Of a DNA stretch of 64,000 nt, positions 22,345 through 32,635 are shown one piece after another. Within the stretch, counting starts at the first letter, position 1. Each line of letters begins with the position of its first letter. The stretch is taken from the NCBI GenBank assembly GCA_019096155.1, contig JAHCVI010000001.1, positions 8,618,001-8,682,000 of the forward strand, read 5' to 3'. The translations under genes were made by a program, and so were the position numbers. The notes under the pieces are model-generated. The model was not told the DNA's origin, made no database searches, and was given only the letters and a program-made list of their open reading frames with translations. Origin of the DNA: Staphylotrichum longicolle (taxonomy: Eukaryota > Ascomycota > Sordariomycetes > Sordariales > Chaetomiaceae).

Positions 22345-24082
22345 ATGGCCACCGTAGACGGCCTTCCGTACGTACCACTGGTGCCGTACAATGGCACCGG
22401 CGCAACCGGAGGCGACTCCCTTGTCGACGACCTCAACATTTGGTACCAGGTGAGTTCTCCCTTGGGCCCCAGCACCAACTACACCAGAGGCACTAACACC
22501 ACCACCAGTCCGGCGACATAACCTTCATCATCTTCTCCACGGCCCTCGTCCTCCTCATGGTCCCAGGCATCGGGTAAGCCAAGTCAAGCCCCCGTCCCTT
22601 TCCCCCTTTCCACCTTACCCCCCTTCCCCCCCCCTCAAACCACCCCTGAAAACTAACCACCAGACCCCCTCCCCAGATTCTTCTACTCCGGCCTCGCGCG
22701 GCGCAAGTCGGCCCTCTCCCTGCTCACCCTCTCCCTCCTCTCCGCGGCCGTCACCTCCTTCCAGTGGTTCTTCTGGGGCTACTCGCTCGCCTTCTCGCGC
22801 TCCGCGTCCCCCTACATCGGCGACCTCTCGCACTTTGCCTTTCGCAACCTGCTCGCCCAGCCCTCCATCGCGTCGCGCCGCATCCCGGACCTGCTGTTCG
22901 CCGTCTACCAGGGCATGTTCGCGTGCGTGACCGTCGCGCTCGCGACGGGCGCCGTGGCCGAGCGCGGCCGCATGCTCCCCTGCGTCGTCTTCATGTTCGT
23001 CTGGGCCACGATCGTGTACGACCCGATCGCGTGCTGGACGTGGAACCCACTCGGGTGGTCGCAGCGCATGGGCGTGCTCGACTTCGCGGGCGGCACGCCG
23101 GTGCACGTGGCGAGCGGCGCCGCCGCGCTGGCCTACTCGATGGTGCTGGGCAAGCGGCGCGGCCACGGCACGCAGGAGCTGAACTACCGGCCGCATAACG
23201 TGAGCCACATCGTGGTCGGGACCGTGTTCATGTGGGTGGGCTGGTTCGGGTTCAACGCGGGCAGCGCGCTGGCGGGGAACCTGAGGGCGGTCATGGCCGG
23301 GGTCGTGACGAACCTGGCGGCGGCGGTGGGGGGTGTGACGTGGTGTTTGCTGGATTATCGGCTGGAGAGGAAGTGGTCGACGGTCGGGTTCTGTTCGGGA
23401 GTGGTCGCTGGGTTGGTGGCGATTACCCCTGGCTCGGGTGCGTTCTTCTTTTTCTTCTTTTTACCCCCTACAAACACCACCCCCCCTTTGGCTAACATGA
23501 TGATGATGATGGACAGGCTACGTCCCTGCCTGGGCTGCCATCCCGACGGCCTTCCTCGGCGCGGCCTTCGCCAACTACGGCACCAAGCTCAAATTCCTCC
23601 TCCGCATCGACGACGCCCTCGACATCTTTGCCGTGCACGGCATCGGCGGCTTGGTCGGCAACATCTGCACCGCCTTTTTCGCGGCCGACTACATTGCCCG
23701 CCTGGACGGCGCGTCGGTCATCGGCGGCGGCTGGCTGAACCACAACTGGGTGCAGCTGCCCATCCAGCTGGCCGACTCCTTCACCGGCGGCTGCTACTCC
23801 TTCGTCATGACCTGCGCCATCCTCTTCGTCATGAACCTGATCCCCGGCCTACAGCTGCGCGTCAAGGAGGACAGCGAGATCCTGGGCATCGACGACGCCG
23901 AGATCGGCGAGTTTGCCTACGACTTTGTCGAGATGACCAGGGAAGTTACCAACGACGTCGACGCCGAGGGCGCCAGCGTGTTTTCGGAGCAGCACTCGCA
24001 GTATCCGGTGCTCGCGAGAGATAAGATGACGGAGCCCGTGGTGGATTACCGCATCTATGGGATGGGGTCGACAAGTCACTAG
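22345..24082 (+). CDS. ammonium transporter, Amt/MEP family
   Basis: Plasma-membrane ammonium permease of 498 residues. Exons are 22345-22449, 22509-22573, 22677-23437 and 23517-24082. It is a polytopic membrane protein with about 11 predicted helices, beginning at ITFIIFSTALVLLMVPGIGFFYSG, a stretch rebuilt across intron 2. The twin pore histidines are present: H200 in FAGGTPVHVASG and H351 in DIFAVHGIGGLVG. The cytosolic tail (about 425-498) is hydrophilic and acidic. All three introns (59, 103 and 79 nt) are GT/AG. The GATA sites upstream fit nitrogen regulation. Which fungal MEP paralogue this is (sensor or bulk transporter) cannot be told without alignment. Confidence 0.95.
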
Positions 24083-24575
24083 ACATTCTAGTTCTCCTTT
24101 CCCCCCTCTCTTCTGTCAATTTTACTCCTTTTCTGTTTCCTTCTTCTTCTGTACTATATACTCTGGGAGGAGTCTTTGGGAAACTGGCCTGTTCTGAAAG
24201 GCTCGCGCCTTGTTCTGATGTTGTTGGCCGGCATGCTTGAATGGCCAGGCCACGGGCAGTCTGATGGCTTTGGGTTAGCGTTGGCTTAGGGAAAGGGCAT
24301 AGCGATTGGGCTGCTCGGAGGCAGGGCTCGGGCATGGGATGGAGGCTTTCTGCTGCGAAGAAAGTTGGACATGGGCGCAACTGGTATCGGGTTTCGATGA
24401 GGTATTTTTTGGGTTATACAAGCAATAATGAGCTGTGATGGGCTGCCTCTTCAGAGACTTTGTGTTGGAACCACAGGACTCAGCTCCTGAATCCAACTGA
24501 CACCGACGAAAATTCAATGCTCATTTCCTAGCCAGATCATCCAACAAGGGTATCTCACAACGCCGAATTCTCGGG
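24083..24575. other. convergent intergenic region
   Basis: Separates the 3' ends of the ammonium transporter and PolX genes. Pyrimidine-rich directly after the transporter stop. No gene seen. Confidence 0.5.
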
Positions 24576-27101
24576 TCAGCACCACCGTTCCGAAGGCTCT
24601 CTCCACTTCACTCCAAGCAGCTCAAAGATCCTTTTCTCATCCCCCCCTTCCAGCAACTCGCCCTCGGTGACTTTGATCCTATTCTTCCCTCGCATCACCT
24701 CCTTATACAACCCCCTCTGGTTCAACCTCATGCCCTTCTTGGACGCCAGCAGCCGCATGCTGCGGTTAAAAATGTCGTTGCCAGTAAAGTAGATCAGCGC
24801 CGCGCCGTACTCGGACTCGGGCACCAGCAGAAAGTCAATGCGCCGCCAAATTTGGGGCGCCGCTTTGCCACCAAAGCTGTGATCTTCCGCGGGAAGCACA
24901 CAACAACCATGCCACTTACTTCCCGGCCCGTCCTTCCCAGGACGATGTGCGTGTAGCGCAGCGAGCACGGCCACGAGGAATCCCTTATTGGTCAGGGTGG
25001 CTACCAGTTCCTCCAGAAAGGGAACTAGCTCGGCGGAGGAGTTCGTGCCCTTCTTGGTGACGATGATGTCAATGTCGCCCGAACTCTCAGACCCGCGCCT
25101 GTAGCTGCCACCTACGAGCAGCTCTACATTGGGATCGAGCTGAGCCGCCTCGCGCTTGACATACGTGAAGAGTGCTGTTATCTCGTCGCGGGGGATGCGC
25201 GTATTCAAGTCGTCGTAGCGCTCAATGCCGATGCGCTGGTTGGTGGTCAGGTCCGCTTTCTGAAGTAGGTCTTCGAGCGTCCTGAAGCCCTGAGCAATCC
25301 ACTTGTTTGCGCGGCCGGTGCCGACGTCGTAGATTTTGAGGAAGGTCTCAAGGGCTTGGTCGAGAGGCTCGCCGCTGGCATACTCCAGACGCTGGAGCTT
25401 GTTTGTGCAGGCAATCTCCTCAATCTTTGAGGCGAGGCGACGGCCGATATTGGGCAAGCGATAAGCTTCGTCCTCAGTCGTGATCTTGACGGTCTGCCGG
25501 CGGAGGGTAGTGATGGCCTTTCTGTAAGCCATTGTGCGCCAGTGGTCATTGACGCGCGTGTAGTAGTCGCACATGCTTTGGAGGACCTCAATGGTCCTGG
25601 CATTGGGGTTCTGGGCGTCAGCGGACTTGTCTTTGGTTCCGCCGCGGTTGCAGGCAAAGCGTTCATCGAAGGGGATCTCTTTCTGCGCGGCGCGCCGAGT
25701 TCTAGCGGTTCTCTTCCGGGAGCGCTCATCTGCCGATCCTTCTTCAATCTCAGAGTCCGAGGCTGCCTCCTGAGCATCCTTGACGGACTGAAGATCGTCT
25801 TCCTCGGTGTCCAGGGGAAGGTCCTTGTATTGCTGCAAGAGTTCGATATACTCTGACAACTCGTCTTTGGTGCTGGACCGCCGGCGGGGCGAAGACTGCG
25901 CTCGAACTATGTTGCTGTCCTCCTGCCGCGGAGAATAGGGTGCCTTAATCCGGTCACCGCGGGGCGGACTGCTCGTGACACCCAACGTCTGATTCGGCGC
26001 GCCTTTGCTCCTGCCCCCGTTATCAATCTCGAGAGACGGTTGCCCACTCCCCGGCGGAGTATCGTCAAAAGTCTTGCTTCCTGATGTTCGGGGTTGTTTC
26101 ACTTGCAATGAGCGGTCCGACTTCTGCGACGAAGGGGGCGGAGCCTCGTCAGAAGCACTCTTTGTCGCCACGGTAGGGTTGCCGGCGACCCTGTACCGTA
26201 GTTGGTCTGGATTGAGCAGTGTCCGAAACGATATGGAGTCAATGGGATAGTCCTCGTTGACAATGATCAATGATGGCGCAGCCTCAGGGCCCAGCAGGTT
26301 CTCAATATCCTTGTACTCCAGGTGTTTGTCAACAATGACATGGCTGGCATCTACCAGATCCCGAACCCATTGCGCCCCGTACTCCTGAGCCTTGCCAATG
26401 CGCAGTTTTCTCGCAGGGGCAATATCGTTATTCGGGATGTAGTAGAACGAGAGACCGCGGAAGATCTGGGCCGCTTCCGGGACCGACTTGGTCAAGGAAA
26501 GTCTCTTGCGCTTCCTCATTGCCGTGCCTGCGGAGGGGGACTGCTCGGCGGCTGATAAAGAATTGGGGAGGGGAAGGGTTGTACTCCGGCGAAGAGTTGC
26601 AGGAAGCGGGCGGGCAGTGTCTGGGACGGGTGTTTCCTCCACAAACGACGTGGTACCTGCGAGGAGTCGCTCTACCCCTGCAGCCCTTGTGACTGCGGGA
26701 TTCCGAGCGGTGGGGGTGGCTTCAATGATCCGAGGGCCTGGTGTGGTTGCAGTTGCAGCTGGAGTCGGAAATGCTGGGCGCCTTGGTTGGGTTGGGGCAG
26801 GCTCTGGAACCTGTTTGGGCTTCCTTTGCGCACTGAAGAAGGCCCGACACTTGGCGCGGTGGTTCTGTTCCTCTTCATCTACGTCCTCGTCCTCGTCGCT
26901 CACATTATCGAGAGCATCCAACTGGTCGAAAAATGCGATTTTCTCATCCAGCGAGGGGGACTTCATCTGTCGTCTATGTCCAGACTGGCGTGGGGGAACT
27001 GAGCTTGGAAAAATCTGGCGGTGCGATGGCCGTGACGGGTGAGAATGTTGTCCCTGAGCATTGTGGCCCGCCCCACGCGCTCTGAGGGAGCGATCCGTCA
27101 T
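24576..27101 (-). CDS. family-X DNA polymerase (Pol lambda / Pol4-like) with BRCT domain
   Basis: DNA polymerase for gap filling in base excision repair and end joining, 841 residues, no intron. The N-terminal 200 residues are Pro/Ser-rich and acidic. A BRCT-like domain follows (about 210-310, starting near IFRGLSFYYIPNND), then a Ser-rich linker. The catalytic core begins near residue 490 (SMCDYYTRVNDHWRTMAYRK), with the helix-hairpin-helix LPNIGRRLASKIEEI. Metal-binding aspartates are D676 and D678 in SSGDIDIIV and D756 in WRRIDFLLV, so the active site is complete. The BRCT plus 8-kDa plus polymerase order fits Pol lambda/Pol4. At 841 residues it is longer than human Pol lambda (575), mainly through the disordered N-terminus and linker. 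Confidence 0.93.
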   Translation of the reverse strand: MTDRSLRARGAGHNAQGQHSHPSRPSHRQIFPSSVPPRQSGHRRQMKSPSLDEKIAFFDQLDALDNVSDEDEDVDEEEQNHRAKCRAFFSAQRKPKQVPEPAPTQPRRPAFPTPAATATTPGPRIIEATPTARNPAVTRAAGVERLLAGTTSFVEETPVPDTARPLPATLRRSTTLPLPNSLSAAEQSPSAGTAMRKRKRLSLTKSVPEAAQIFRGLSFYYIPNNDIAPARKLRIGKAQEYGAQWVRDLVDASHVIVDKHLEYKDIENLLGPEAAPSLIIVNEDYPIDSISFRTLLNPDQLRYRVAGNPTVATKSASDEAPPPSSQKSDRSLQVKQPRTSGSKTFDDTPPGSGQPSLEIDNGGRSKGAPNQTLGVTSSPPRGDRIKAPYSPRQEDSNIVRAQSSPRRRSSTKDELSEYIELLQQYKDLPLDTEEDDLQSVKDAQEAASDSEIEEGSADERSRKRTARTRRAAQKEIPFDERFACNRGGTKDKSADAQNPNARTIEVLQSMCDYYTRVNDHWRTMAYRKAITTLRRQTVKITTEDEAYRLPNIGRRLASKIEEIACTNKLQRLEYASGEPLDQALETFLKIYDVGTGRANKWIAQGFRTLEDLLQKADLTTNQRIGIERYDDLNTRIPRDEITALFTYVKREAAQLDPNVELLVGGSYRRGSESSGDIDIIVTKKGTNSSAELVPFLEELVATLTNKGFLVAVLAALHAHRPGKDGPGSKWHGCCVLPAEDHSFGGKAAPQIWRRIDFLLVPESEYGAALIYFTGNDIFNRSMRLLASKKGMRLNQRGLYKEVMRGKNRIKVTEGELLEGGDEKRIFELLGVKWREPSERWC

Positions 27102-27640
27102 CTTAAGAGCATTTCACTTTCCTTCGGTTGGCCAAGCGATCGGCGGCTGCCTGATCTATTCAATGCACAATGCAGGCAAGAACGGAACACGGACCGAAGG
27201 GTATTTCTTGGCAGCGGCCTGTTGGTGGAATTCCGTGTCGGGGCGTGTGGGAACACCAACTGCACACGCAGTCACGTGGACCCAGCTATATGCCAAGACA
27301 GGCCGACCAGATCGGGCCGCTATGGGCTTGGCGCCGATTGGTCCAGCACCAGCGTCGTTTCGCCCGTTCCTGCCCCTTTTGCTTACATTGATACGAGAGC
27401 ACTTTTGGCGTTCGTACCAGACATCGCTCCCACGACGCTTTTCGCACTGGCAGACTGGCGCTAAACCTTGAATTCGGAGTGCTTGGTGATTTCCCGGCAT
27501 GTTCTCATCACAACTGCCAATTGTCTCGACCTTGTTCGCTCATTATTTCTCTCATCAACCTGTTCCCAACCGTCGGTGAACCGACTCCACAGCCACGCAC
27601 CTCCATCGCTCTCTCCCGGTGAGCATTTGGGCACTTCAGA
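27102..27640. other. divergent promoter region PolX / MOB2
   Basis: About 540 nt between divergent starts. No gene, repeat or clear core promoter element was recognised. Confidence 0.5.
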
Positions 27641-29021
27641 ATGTCTAACCTTTTTTCTGGCATGTAAGTTCACGAGCTTTTTCTCCTCTCTCGCGCCGCT
27701 CGATTCTGTGCCTCCTGCCCTGCCAGCCATCTCCAGAGGTTTCGATTCGTGGACAAGTGGATACTGTGACATTGGTTGTCCCATCTGTCCCGCGAGTTAC
27801 ACATGTGCCTCCTTCCATTGAGCCCAGCAAGGCAGGCACTGGTAACGATTTGATATGGCTCGGCAAACCACCTGCTATAGTCTTGCACTGAGGATATCAT
27901 GCTGACCGTACTCCGCAGCAATGCCCGGCTGAGGGGAACCTCAAGCAAGAGCTCTGTCAAAAGCCCTGCTTCACCTGTGTCTGAAGATGGCCGCCTCAAC
28001 TCACCTGGCGGGCTGTCTCACAGGAGCAAATCGTCAAGCAACTTGTCGTCGTCTAAATCAGCACCATTGGCCGCATCTCCCGCGCCCTCTCAGACGACCA
28101 TCACCACGGCATCTACTGGCGACGACATCTTGAACTCATATCGCCTCCCGACGCCGTTCCCCATGTGGCTGAACCCTGCCTATGCTAAGCACATAGTCAA
28201 GGGCAACTTCATGACTCTCAGCAGCAGACCCAAAACGGTTGAGCAGGGTGAATGGATGGCACACCAAGGTATGGCCCCCTCTGCTTTTCCCTCTTGTCCT
28301 CCGCTGCTGACGGCAGCCGATTAGTGGTTGAGCATTACCGCAATTTGTGGAACTTTGTCCACGTCATATCCGCCAAAGAAGCCAATGGGAAGAACATCTG
28401 CAACGCCACCACTTGCCCTCGCATGTCTGCTGGACCGTAAGTTGCCTCCCCCTCACGGCCGTTTGAGATGCTGACCACTTTGCTCCAGGAACCACTCGTA
28501 TACTTGGTTGACCAAGTCCGGAAACCGATACGAGCGCACCGAGCTGCCAGCAATTGAGTACATTGCCATGATGCAGCGCTGGATATCGAGCAAGGTCGAT
28601 GACACCAAGATCTTCCCGACCGACCCTGCTGGTGTTTCCTTTTCCCACAACCCCAGTATCGCCAACACCGCCCTCCTCAGCGGCCCAGATGACTGGGTTG
28701 GCAAGCGCAGCGGCTTCCCCAAGGAGTTTGCAGGCATCTGTGAGACCATCTTCCTGCAGATGTTCCGCGTCTACCGCCACCTCTACTGGGAGCACTTCGT
28801 AGATCCCTTCTACCATCTCAACCTAGAGAAGCAGCTCAACAGCTGCTTCAGCCACTGACAGCCACGGCGCTGGATTTGATCAAGCCGAAGGAGCTGGAGC
28901 CCATGCAGCCTTTGATCGACCTGTGGGCTGCTAATGGCACGTTCCCGCCGAGTCGAAGGCGTACGAGTATGCCAACCTAAAGGCCGGTACACGGTTGCTG
29001 CAGATGGCAGGTATGGCTTGA
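27641..29021 (+). CDS. MOB2: MOB2-like NDR-kinase activator, frameshifted near the 3' end
   Basis: Mob1/phocein-family co-activator, probably partner of the NDR kinase COT1/Orb6/Cbk1 in hyphal polarity. Exons are 27641-27663, 27919-28268, 28325-28436 and 28489-29021. The N-terminus (MSNLFSGINARLRG) and the HIVKGNF segment match Mob2 rather than Mob1. Zinc ligands are C150 and C155 (CNATTC) and the histidine pair in RHLYWEHF. The first exon is only 23 nt, followed by a 255-nt intron. The literal frame stops after SCFSH at 28858, but the next frames continue the family sequence (LIKPKELEPMQPLIDLWAA, then AYEYANLKAG) to a stop at 29021. One base (or four) is missing near 28855 and one near 28949. 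With both corrected the protein is about 339 residues. Confidence 0.85.
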
Positions 29022-29842
29022 GAAGGAAGGGGGCTCATTTTGTTTGTAGCCAGCATTGAAATTTGGCATGCATCATCTGGCGTTCATGGGGTTTTCAGGA
29101 GGGCAATCACTGCCCGAGGGTAGAGGAAATGCATAAGGCTGCTTTCCTGGCGGACAGCAGAGCAAACAAATTACTACCGCTCCTCGGATGGTGTTCCGTG
29201 CGAGAGAGTACAGGCAAACAGACCTCTGCTGACCAAAGCAACCTCGGCGGGCTCTGGTGATCTGAGATTGCGCAATGTTTTCCCTTCCATTCTTCAAACC
29301 AGTTTTCCTCCTAGTAATCCGCATTGTTGTTCGAAGGAGCACATAAATGCAAGGCAGCCACTGGCGTGAGAAGCTGTCCAGCGGAGGTGACTAGAATCGA
29401 CGAGTAGGCGCTGTATTGTGTGTCACGGCCAACTGCCAAAACAGAATCCTATGTATACTTAACTTCGTAGTCAAAAAATCAAGCCGAACTCACCTCGGTG
29501 TGCCTAGCGCCAGTCTCAGACTCACCTCAGGTCCCCTAACGGTAACGTTATTTAGTGGCGCGTTTTATCGGTGCAGGGAAGACACTGCGGGGCAGTTCCC
29601 CACATGCGACGAGCGGGTCGTCTTGGAATTTTCGACCCAAATTCTCTGCGCAAGGCGAACCCAAGTCCAGACTCTCGGCCTTTCCCGTCCCTCGACTTTT
29701 TTGCCCAGCCTTGATATCTTTTTTTCCTCCTCCTCCACCTCCTCTTCTTGTTCTCAAGAGATCTTGTAATACCAGATCTAACGCTCCTGTTTCGCCGTTG
29801 GCCCGTTATACCCTTTCTAATCTCCTGCAAATCAACATCAAC
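29022..29842. other. intergenic region upstream of PRMT1
   Basis: Spacer between two plus-strand genes. A pyrimidine-rich tract at 29680-29760 precedes the PRMT1 start, typical of a fungal leader. No gene seen. Confidence 0.5.
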
Positions 29843-31239
29843 ATGGCTGGCGAGTCTATGGACATCGAGGTTGCTGAGAAGCAGCTCAAGGCGCTGGAGC
29901 ACTCGGAGCAGCACTACTTCAACAGGTACGTTTGACGGTGTCCTAACGAGTTTTTGCGTCGGACATTTATGCTAACCTTTTGCGCTCCAGCTATAACCAC
30001 CATGGTGAGAGGAAAATCCTCTGCTAATCCTCCAAAGTCTTGGCTAACCATGGCGACCCCGCGATAAGGCATCCATGAGGAAATGTTGGTGTGTACTTCT
30101 TGCTGCCCCACCATCACCACTGGCCCCCCGTCCCGAAACCAAGACACGCCCCGACTGACATGCGCTTGTGCGTCGACAGAAAGACGAGGTCCGGACACGG
30201 TCGTACATGAACGCCATCGTCCAGAACAAGCACATCTTCAAGGACAAGGTCGTGCTGGATGTGGGATGCGGCACCGGCATTCTCTCCATGTATGCATGCG
30301 CCCGTTCCCCAACATACGTCCGGTGGAGGGGGCAAGAACTGACACACCATGCTCAGGTTCGCCGCCAAGGCCGGCGCGAAGCACGTCATTGGCGTCGACA
30401 TGTCGACCATCATCTTCAAGGCACGCGAGATTGTTAAGGTCAACGGCCTGTCGGACAAGATCACCCTGATCCAGGGCAAGATGGAGGATCGAGATGCCCT
30501 TCCCCAAGGTCGACATTATCATCTCTGAGTGGATGGGCTACTTCCTTCTCTACGAGAGCATGCTGGACACGGTGCTCTACGCCCGACCGCTACCTCGCCA
30601 AGGACGGCCTCATCTTCCCCGACAAGGCGACCATCTTTGTCGCCGGTATCGAGGATGGCGACTACAAGGAGGAGAAGATTGGCTGTATGTCCCCACTCGC
30701 CATGCCCCCCCCTCCCCTACCTCCCGTTCGTGCGCTGCTAACAATGTATCTCTCCCCTAGTCTGGGACAACGTCTACGGCTTCGACTACTCCCCGCTCAA
30801 GGAGACGGCCCTCTCAGAACCCCTCGTCGACACGGTCGAGATGAAGGCGGTCGTGACGGACCCCACCCCGGTCCTGACCCTCGACCTCTACAAGGTGACG
30901 CCCGCCGACCTCGCCTTCAGCTGCCCCTTCGACCTGGTCGCGCGGCGCGACGACTTCATCCACGCGCTCGTCGCCTGGTTCGACATTGAGTTCACGGCGT
31001 GCCACAAGCCCGTCCGCTTCTCGACCGGCCCGCACACCAAGTACACGCACTGGAAGCAGACCGTCTTCTACCTCAAGGACATGCTCACCGTCCAGCAGGG
31101 CGAGAAGGTCGAGTGCAGCCTGCACAACCGGCCCAACGAGAAGAACAAGCGCGACCTCGACATCAAGGTCGAGTACCGCCTCGAGACTCAGGACCCCAAC
31201 AGGCAGGCCGAGGGGACGTGCCTGTACAAGATGTGCTAG
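29843..31239 (+). CDS. PRMT1: type I protein arginine methyltransferase 1, carrying two frame breaks
   Basis: S-adenosylmethionine-dependent arginine methyltransferase (Hmt1/PRMT1 family), nuclear and cytosolic, acting on RGG proteins and histone H4. Exons are 29843-29925, 29991-30004, 30069-30088, 30180-30289, 30357-30684 and 30761-31239. Exons 2 and 3 are micro-exons of 14 and 20 nt, yet they rebuild SYNHHGIHEEML precisely. Motif I is VLDVGCGTGILS; the double-E loop is SEWMGYFLLYE; the THW loop is YTHWKQT. Within exon 5 the frame breaks twice, each time as if two bases were missing: near 30490 (after KMED) and near 30586 (in LYARDRYL). Restoring both gives 345 residues, the family length. 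The protein is otherwise strongly conserved, so I think these are sequence errors rather than decay. Confidence 0.88.
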
Positions 31240-32635
31240 GCGCAGCAGGGCAGGAAGAGGATTCAAGGCAGGTCAAAAAAAGAAACGGGTTGGTGACGGA
31301 AGAGGGGATAAGAAACGGGAATTCAAGTTGGCCCCCAGGGTGTGGTGGCCATGACAAACCAACCATTCAGGCTGGTGGGTGGATGGAGTTTGCTTTCAAA
31401 CAAACTAGAGAAGGGTCAAATGGCGTTTTTCTTGGCTTATCATCATTGCGCGACCTCGAGAAGAAGAAGAGAGAGAGAGGAAGAGTAAAAGTGGTTTCAG
31501 AAGTTGTGGGTGCGGCATGAGTGTCTTGATGATGAATAGGGATACCCGTGAACAAAAAAGTGGGAGAAATATTTAGACGGACCTCGTCTGGTCTGAATCT
31601 GAGATCCATCTACCATTGCCGATGTCACGCTCGTGGTTGATATTGAAAAGAGTGGGAAAGAGGGATTGATATGGATTGATGTTGATGCTTTTCATGACCT
31701 CGCGAACTTTCCACTCCTCCCCTCCATTCACCTATACCTCCCCCCCCCTTCTACCAACAGCCATCACCAACGCTCCATCTCCTTTTCTCTTCCACCCCCC
31801 CATGCTTTCTCACCGCCATTTTTTCACCCGCTCAACCAGGCGATTCAAAAAGTCAACCCTTCATCGTTTCATCATTATACCGGTCATAAGTGTCATTCCC
31901 CGATAAAGAACCCTTCTTATATCCGTGTCTCTGCCTGCTCCAGGCTAACCGACCGAGCCCCTGAACTAGGGGAGATGAGAGAAAAAAACAAAGTGGAAAA
32001 GAGGGCAGTAGATGAGCGGAAGACGACAAGCCAACGAACGCGGAGAGATGCAAAACGGCAAACGACAGCTCCCACAGCACGACACCGGTTTTTGGTTCCT
32101 GATAGTTTTTCTTGTTTTTGGTGGGATTTTCTGTTCTTTTCTTTTTTCTTTAGTTGCTCTTCTTCACTCCTTGTTGTCGTTATCACCGGGTTCAGACAGA
32201 GTTGACCGGGAGCTCTCCAAAGTCTGGCTGGTCTGGGCGGTTTCTACTGCTGCTGCCGGGATTCGGACAGATTTGGGGGCTTTCCAAACCCTTTGGTCTG
32301 AGCAACCCCCGTTTTGACCTGGAATGCCAAATGTCGAGATAGGATTTCGAAGGAGAAGAATCTGAAGGCGTCGACCAGACAACCGGAGTTGTCTCGCCGC
32401 TGCTGAGCCCGAATTTTTGGACATCTCCCCGTTGCTGAATCTCCTCCTCCAACTCAAACATGAAAGATTCGGTAGATTTGCCGATTGAGTTGATCCGCCG
32501 TAAGTACAGGTGATTTGAATGAGGCAACGACACGCTGCGGTTGCGATTACCATCACGGTTAGCGGCGATGCGAAGCGCCGATTGGGCGACGGGCGCCTCC
32601 AGTTGCAACGAAGATGAAACGACTCGGTCCCGACT
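31240..32635. other. convergent intergenic region
   Basis: About 1.4 kb between PRMT1 and AGM1 3' ends. It has a pyrimidine-rich block at about 31700-31830 and an A/G-rich block at about 31975-32060. No coding frame with a recognisable domain. Confidence 0.45.

Noticed and set aside
31700..31830. C/T-rich block after PRMT1, considered as a coding or structured RNA
   Set aside because: Simple pyrimidine bias, common in fungal flanks; no stem-loop or coding signal seen.
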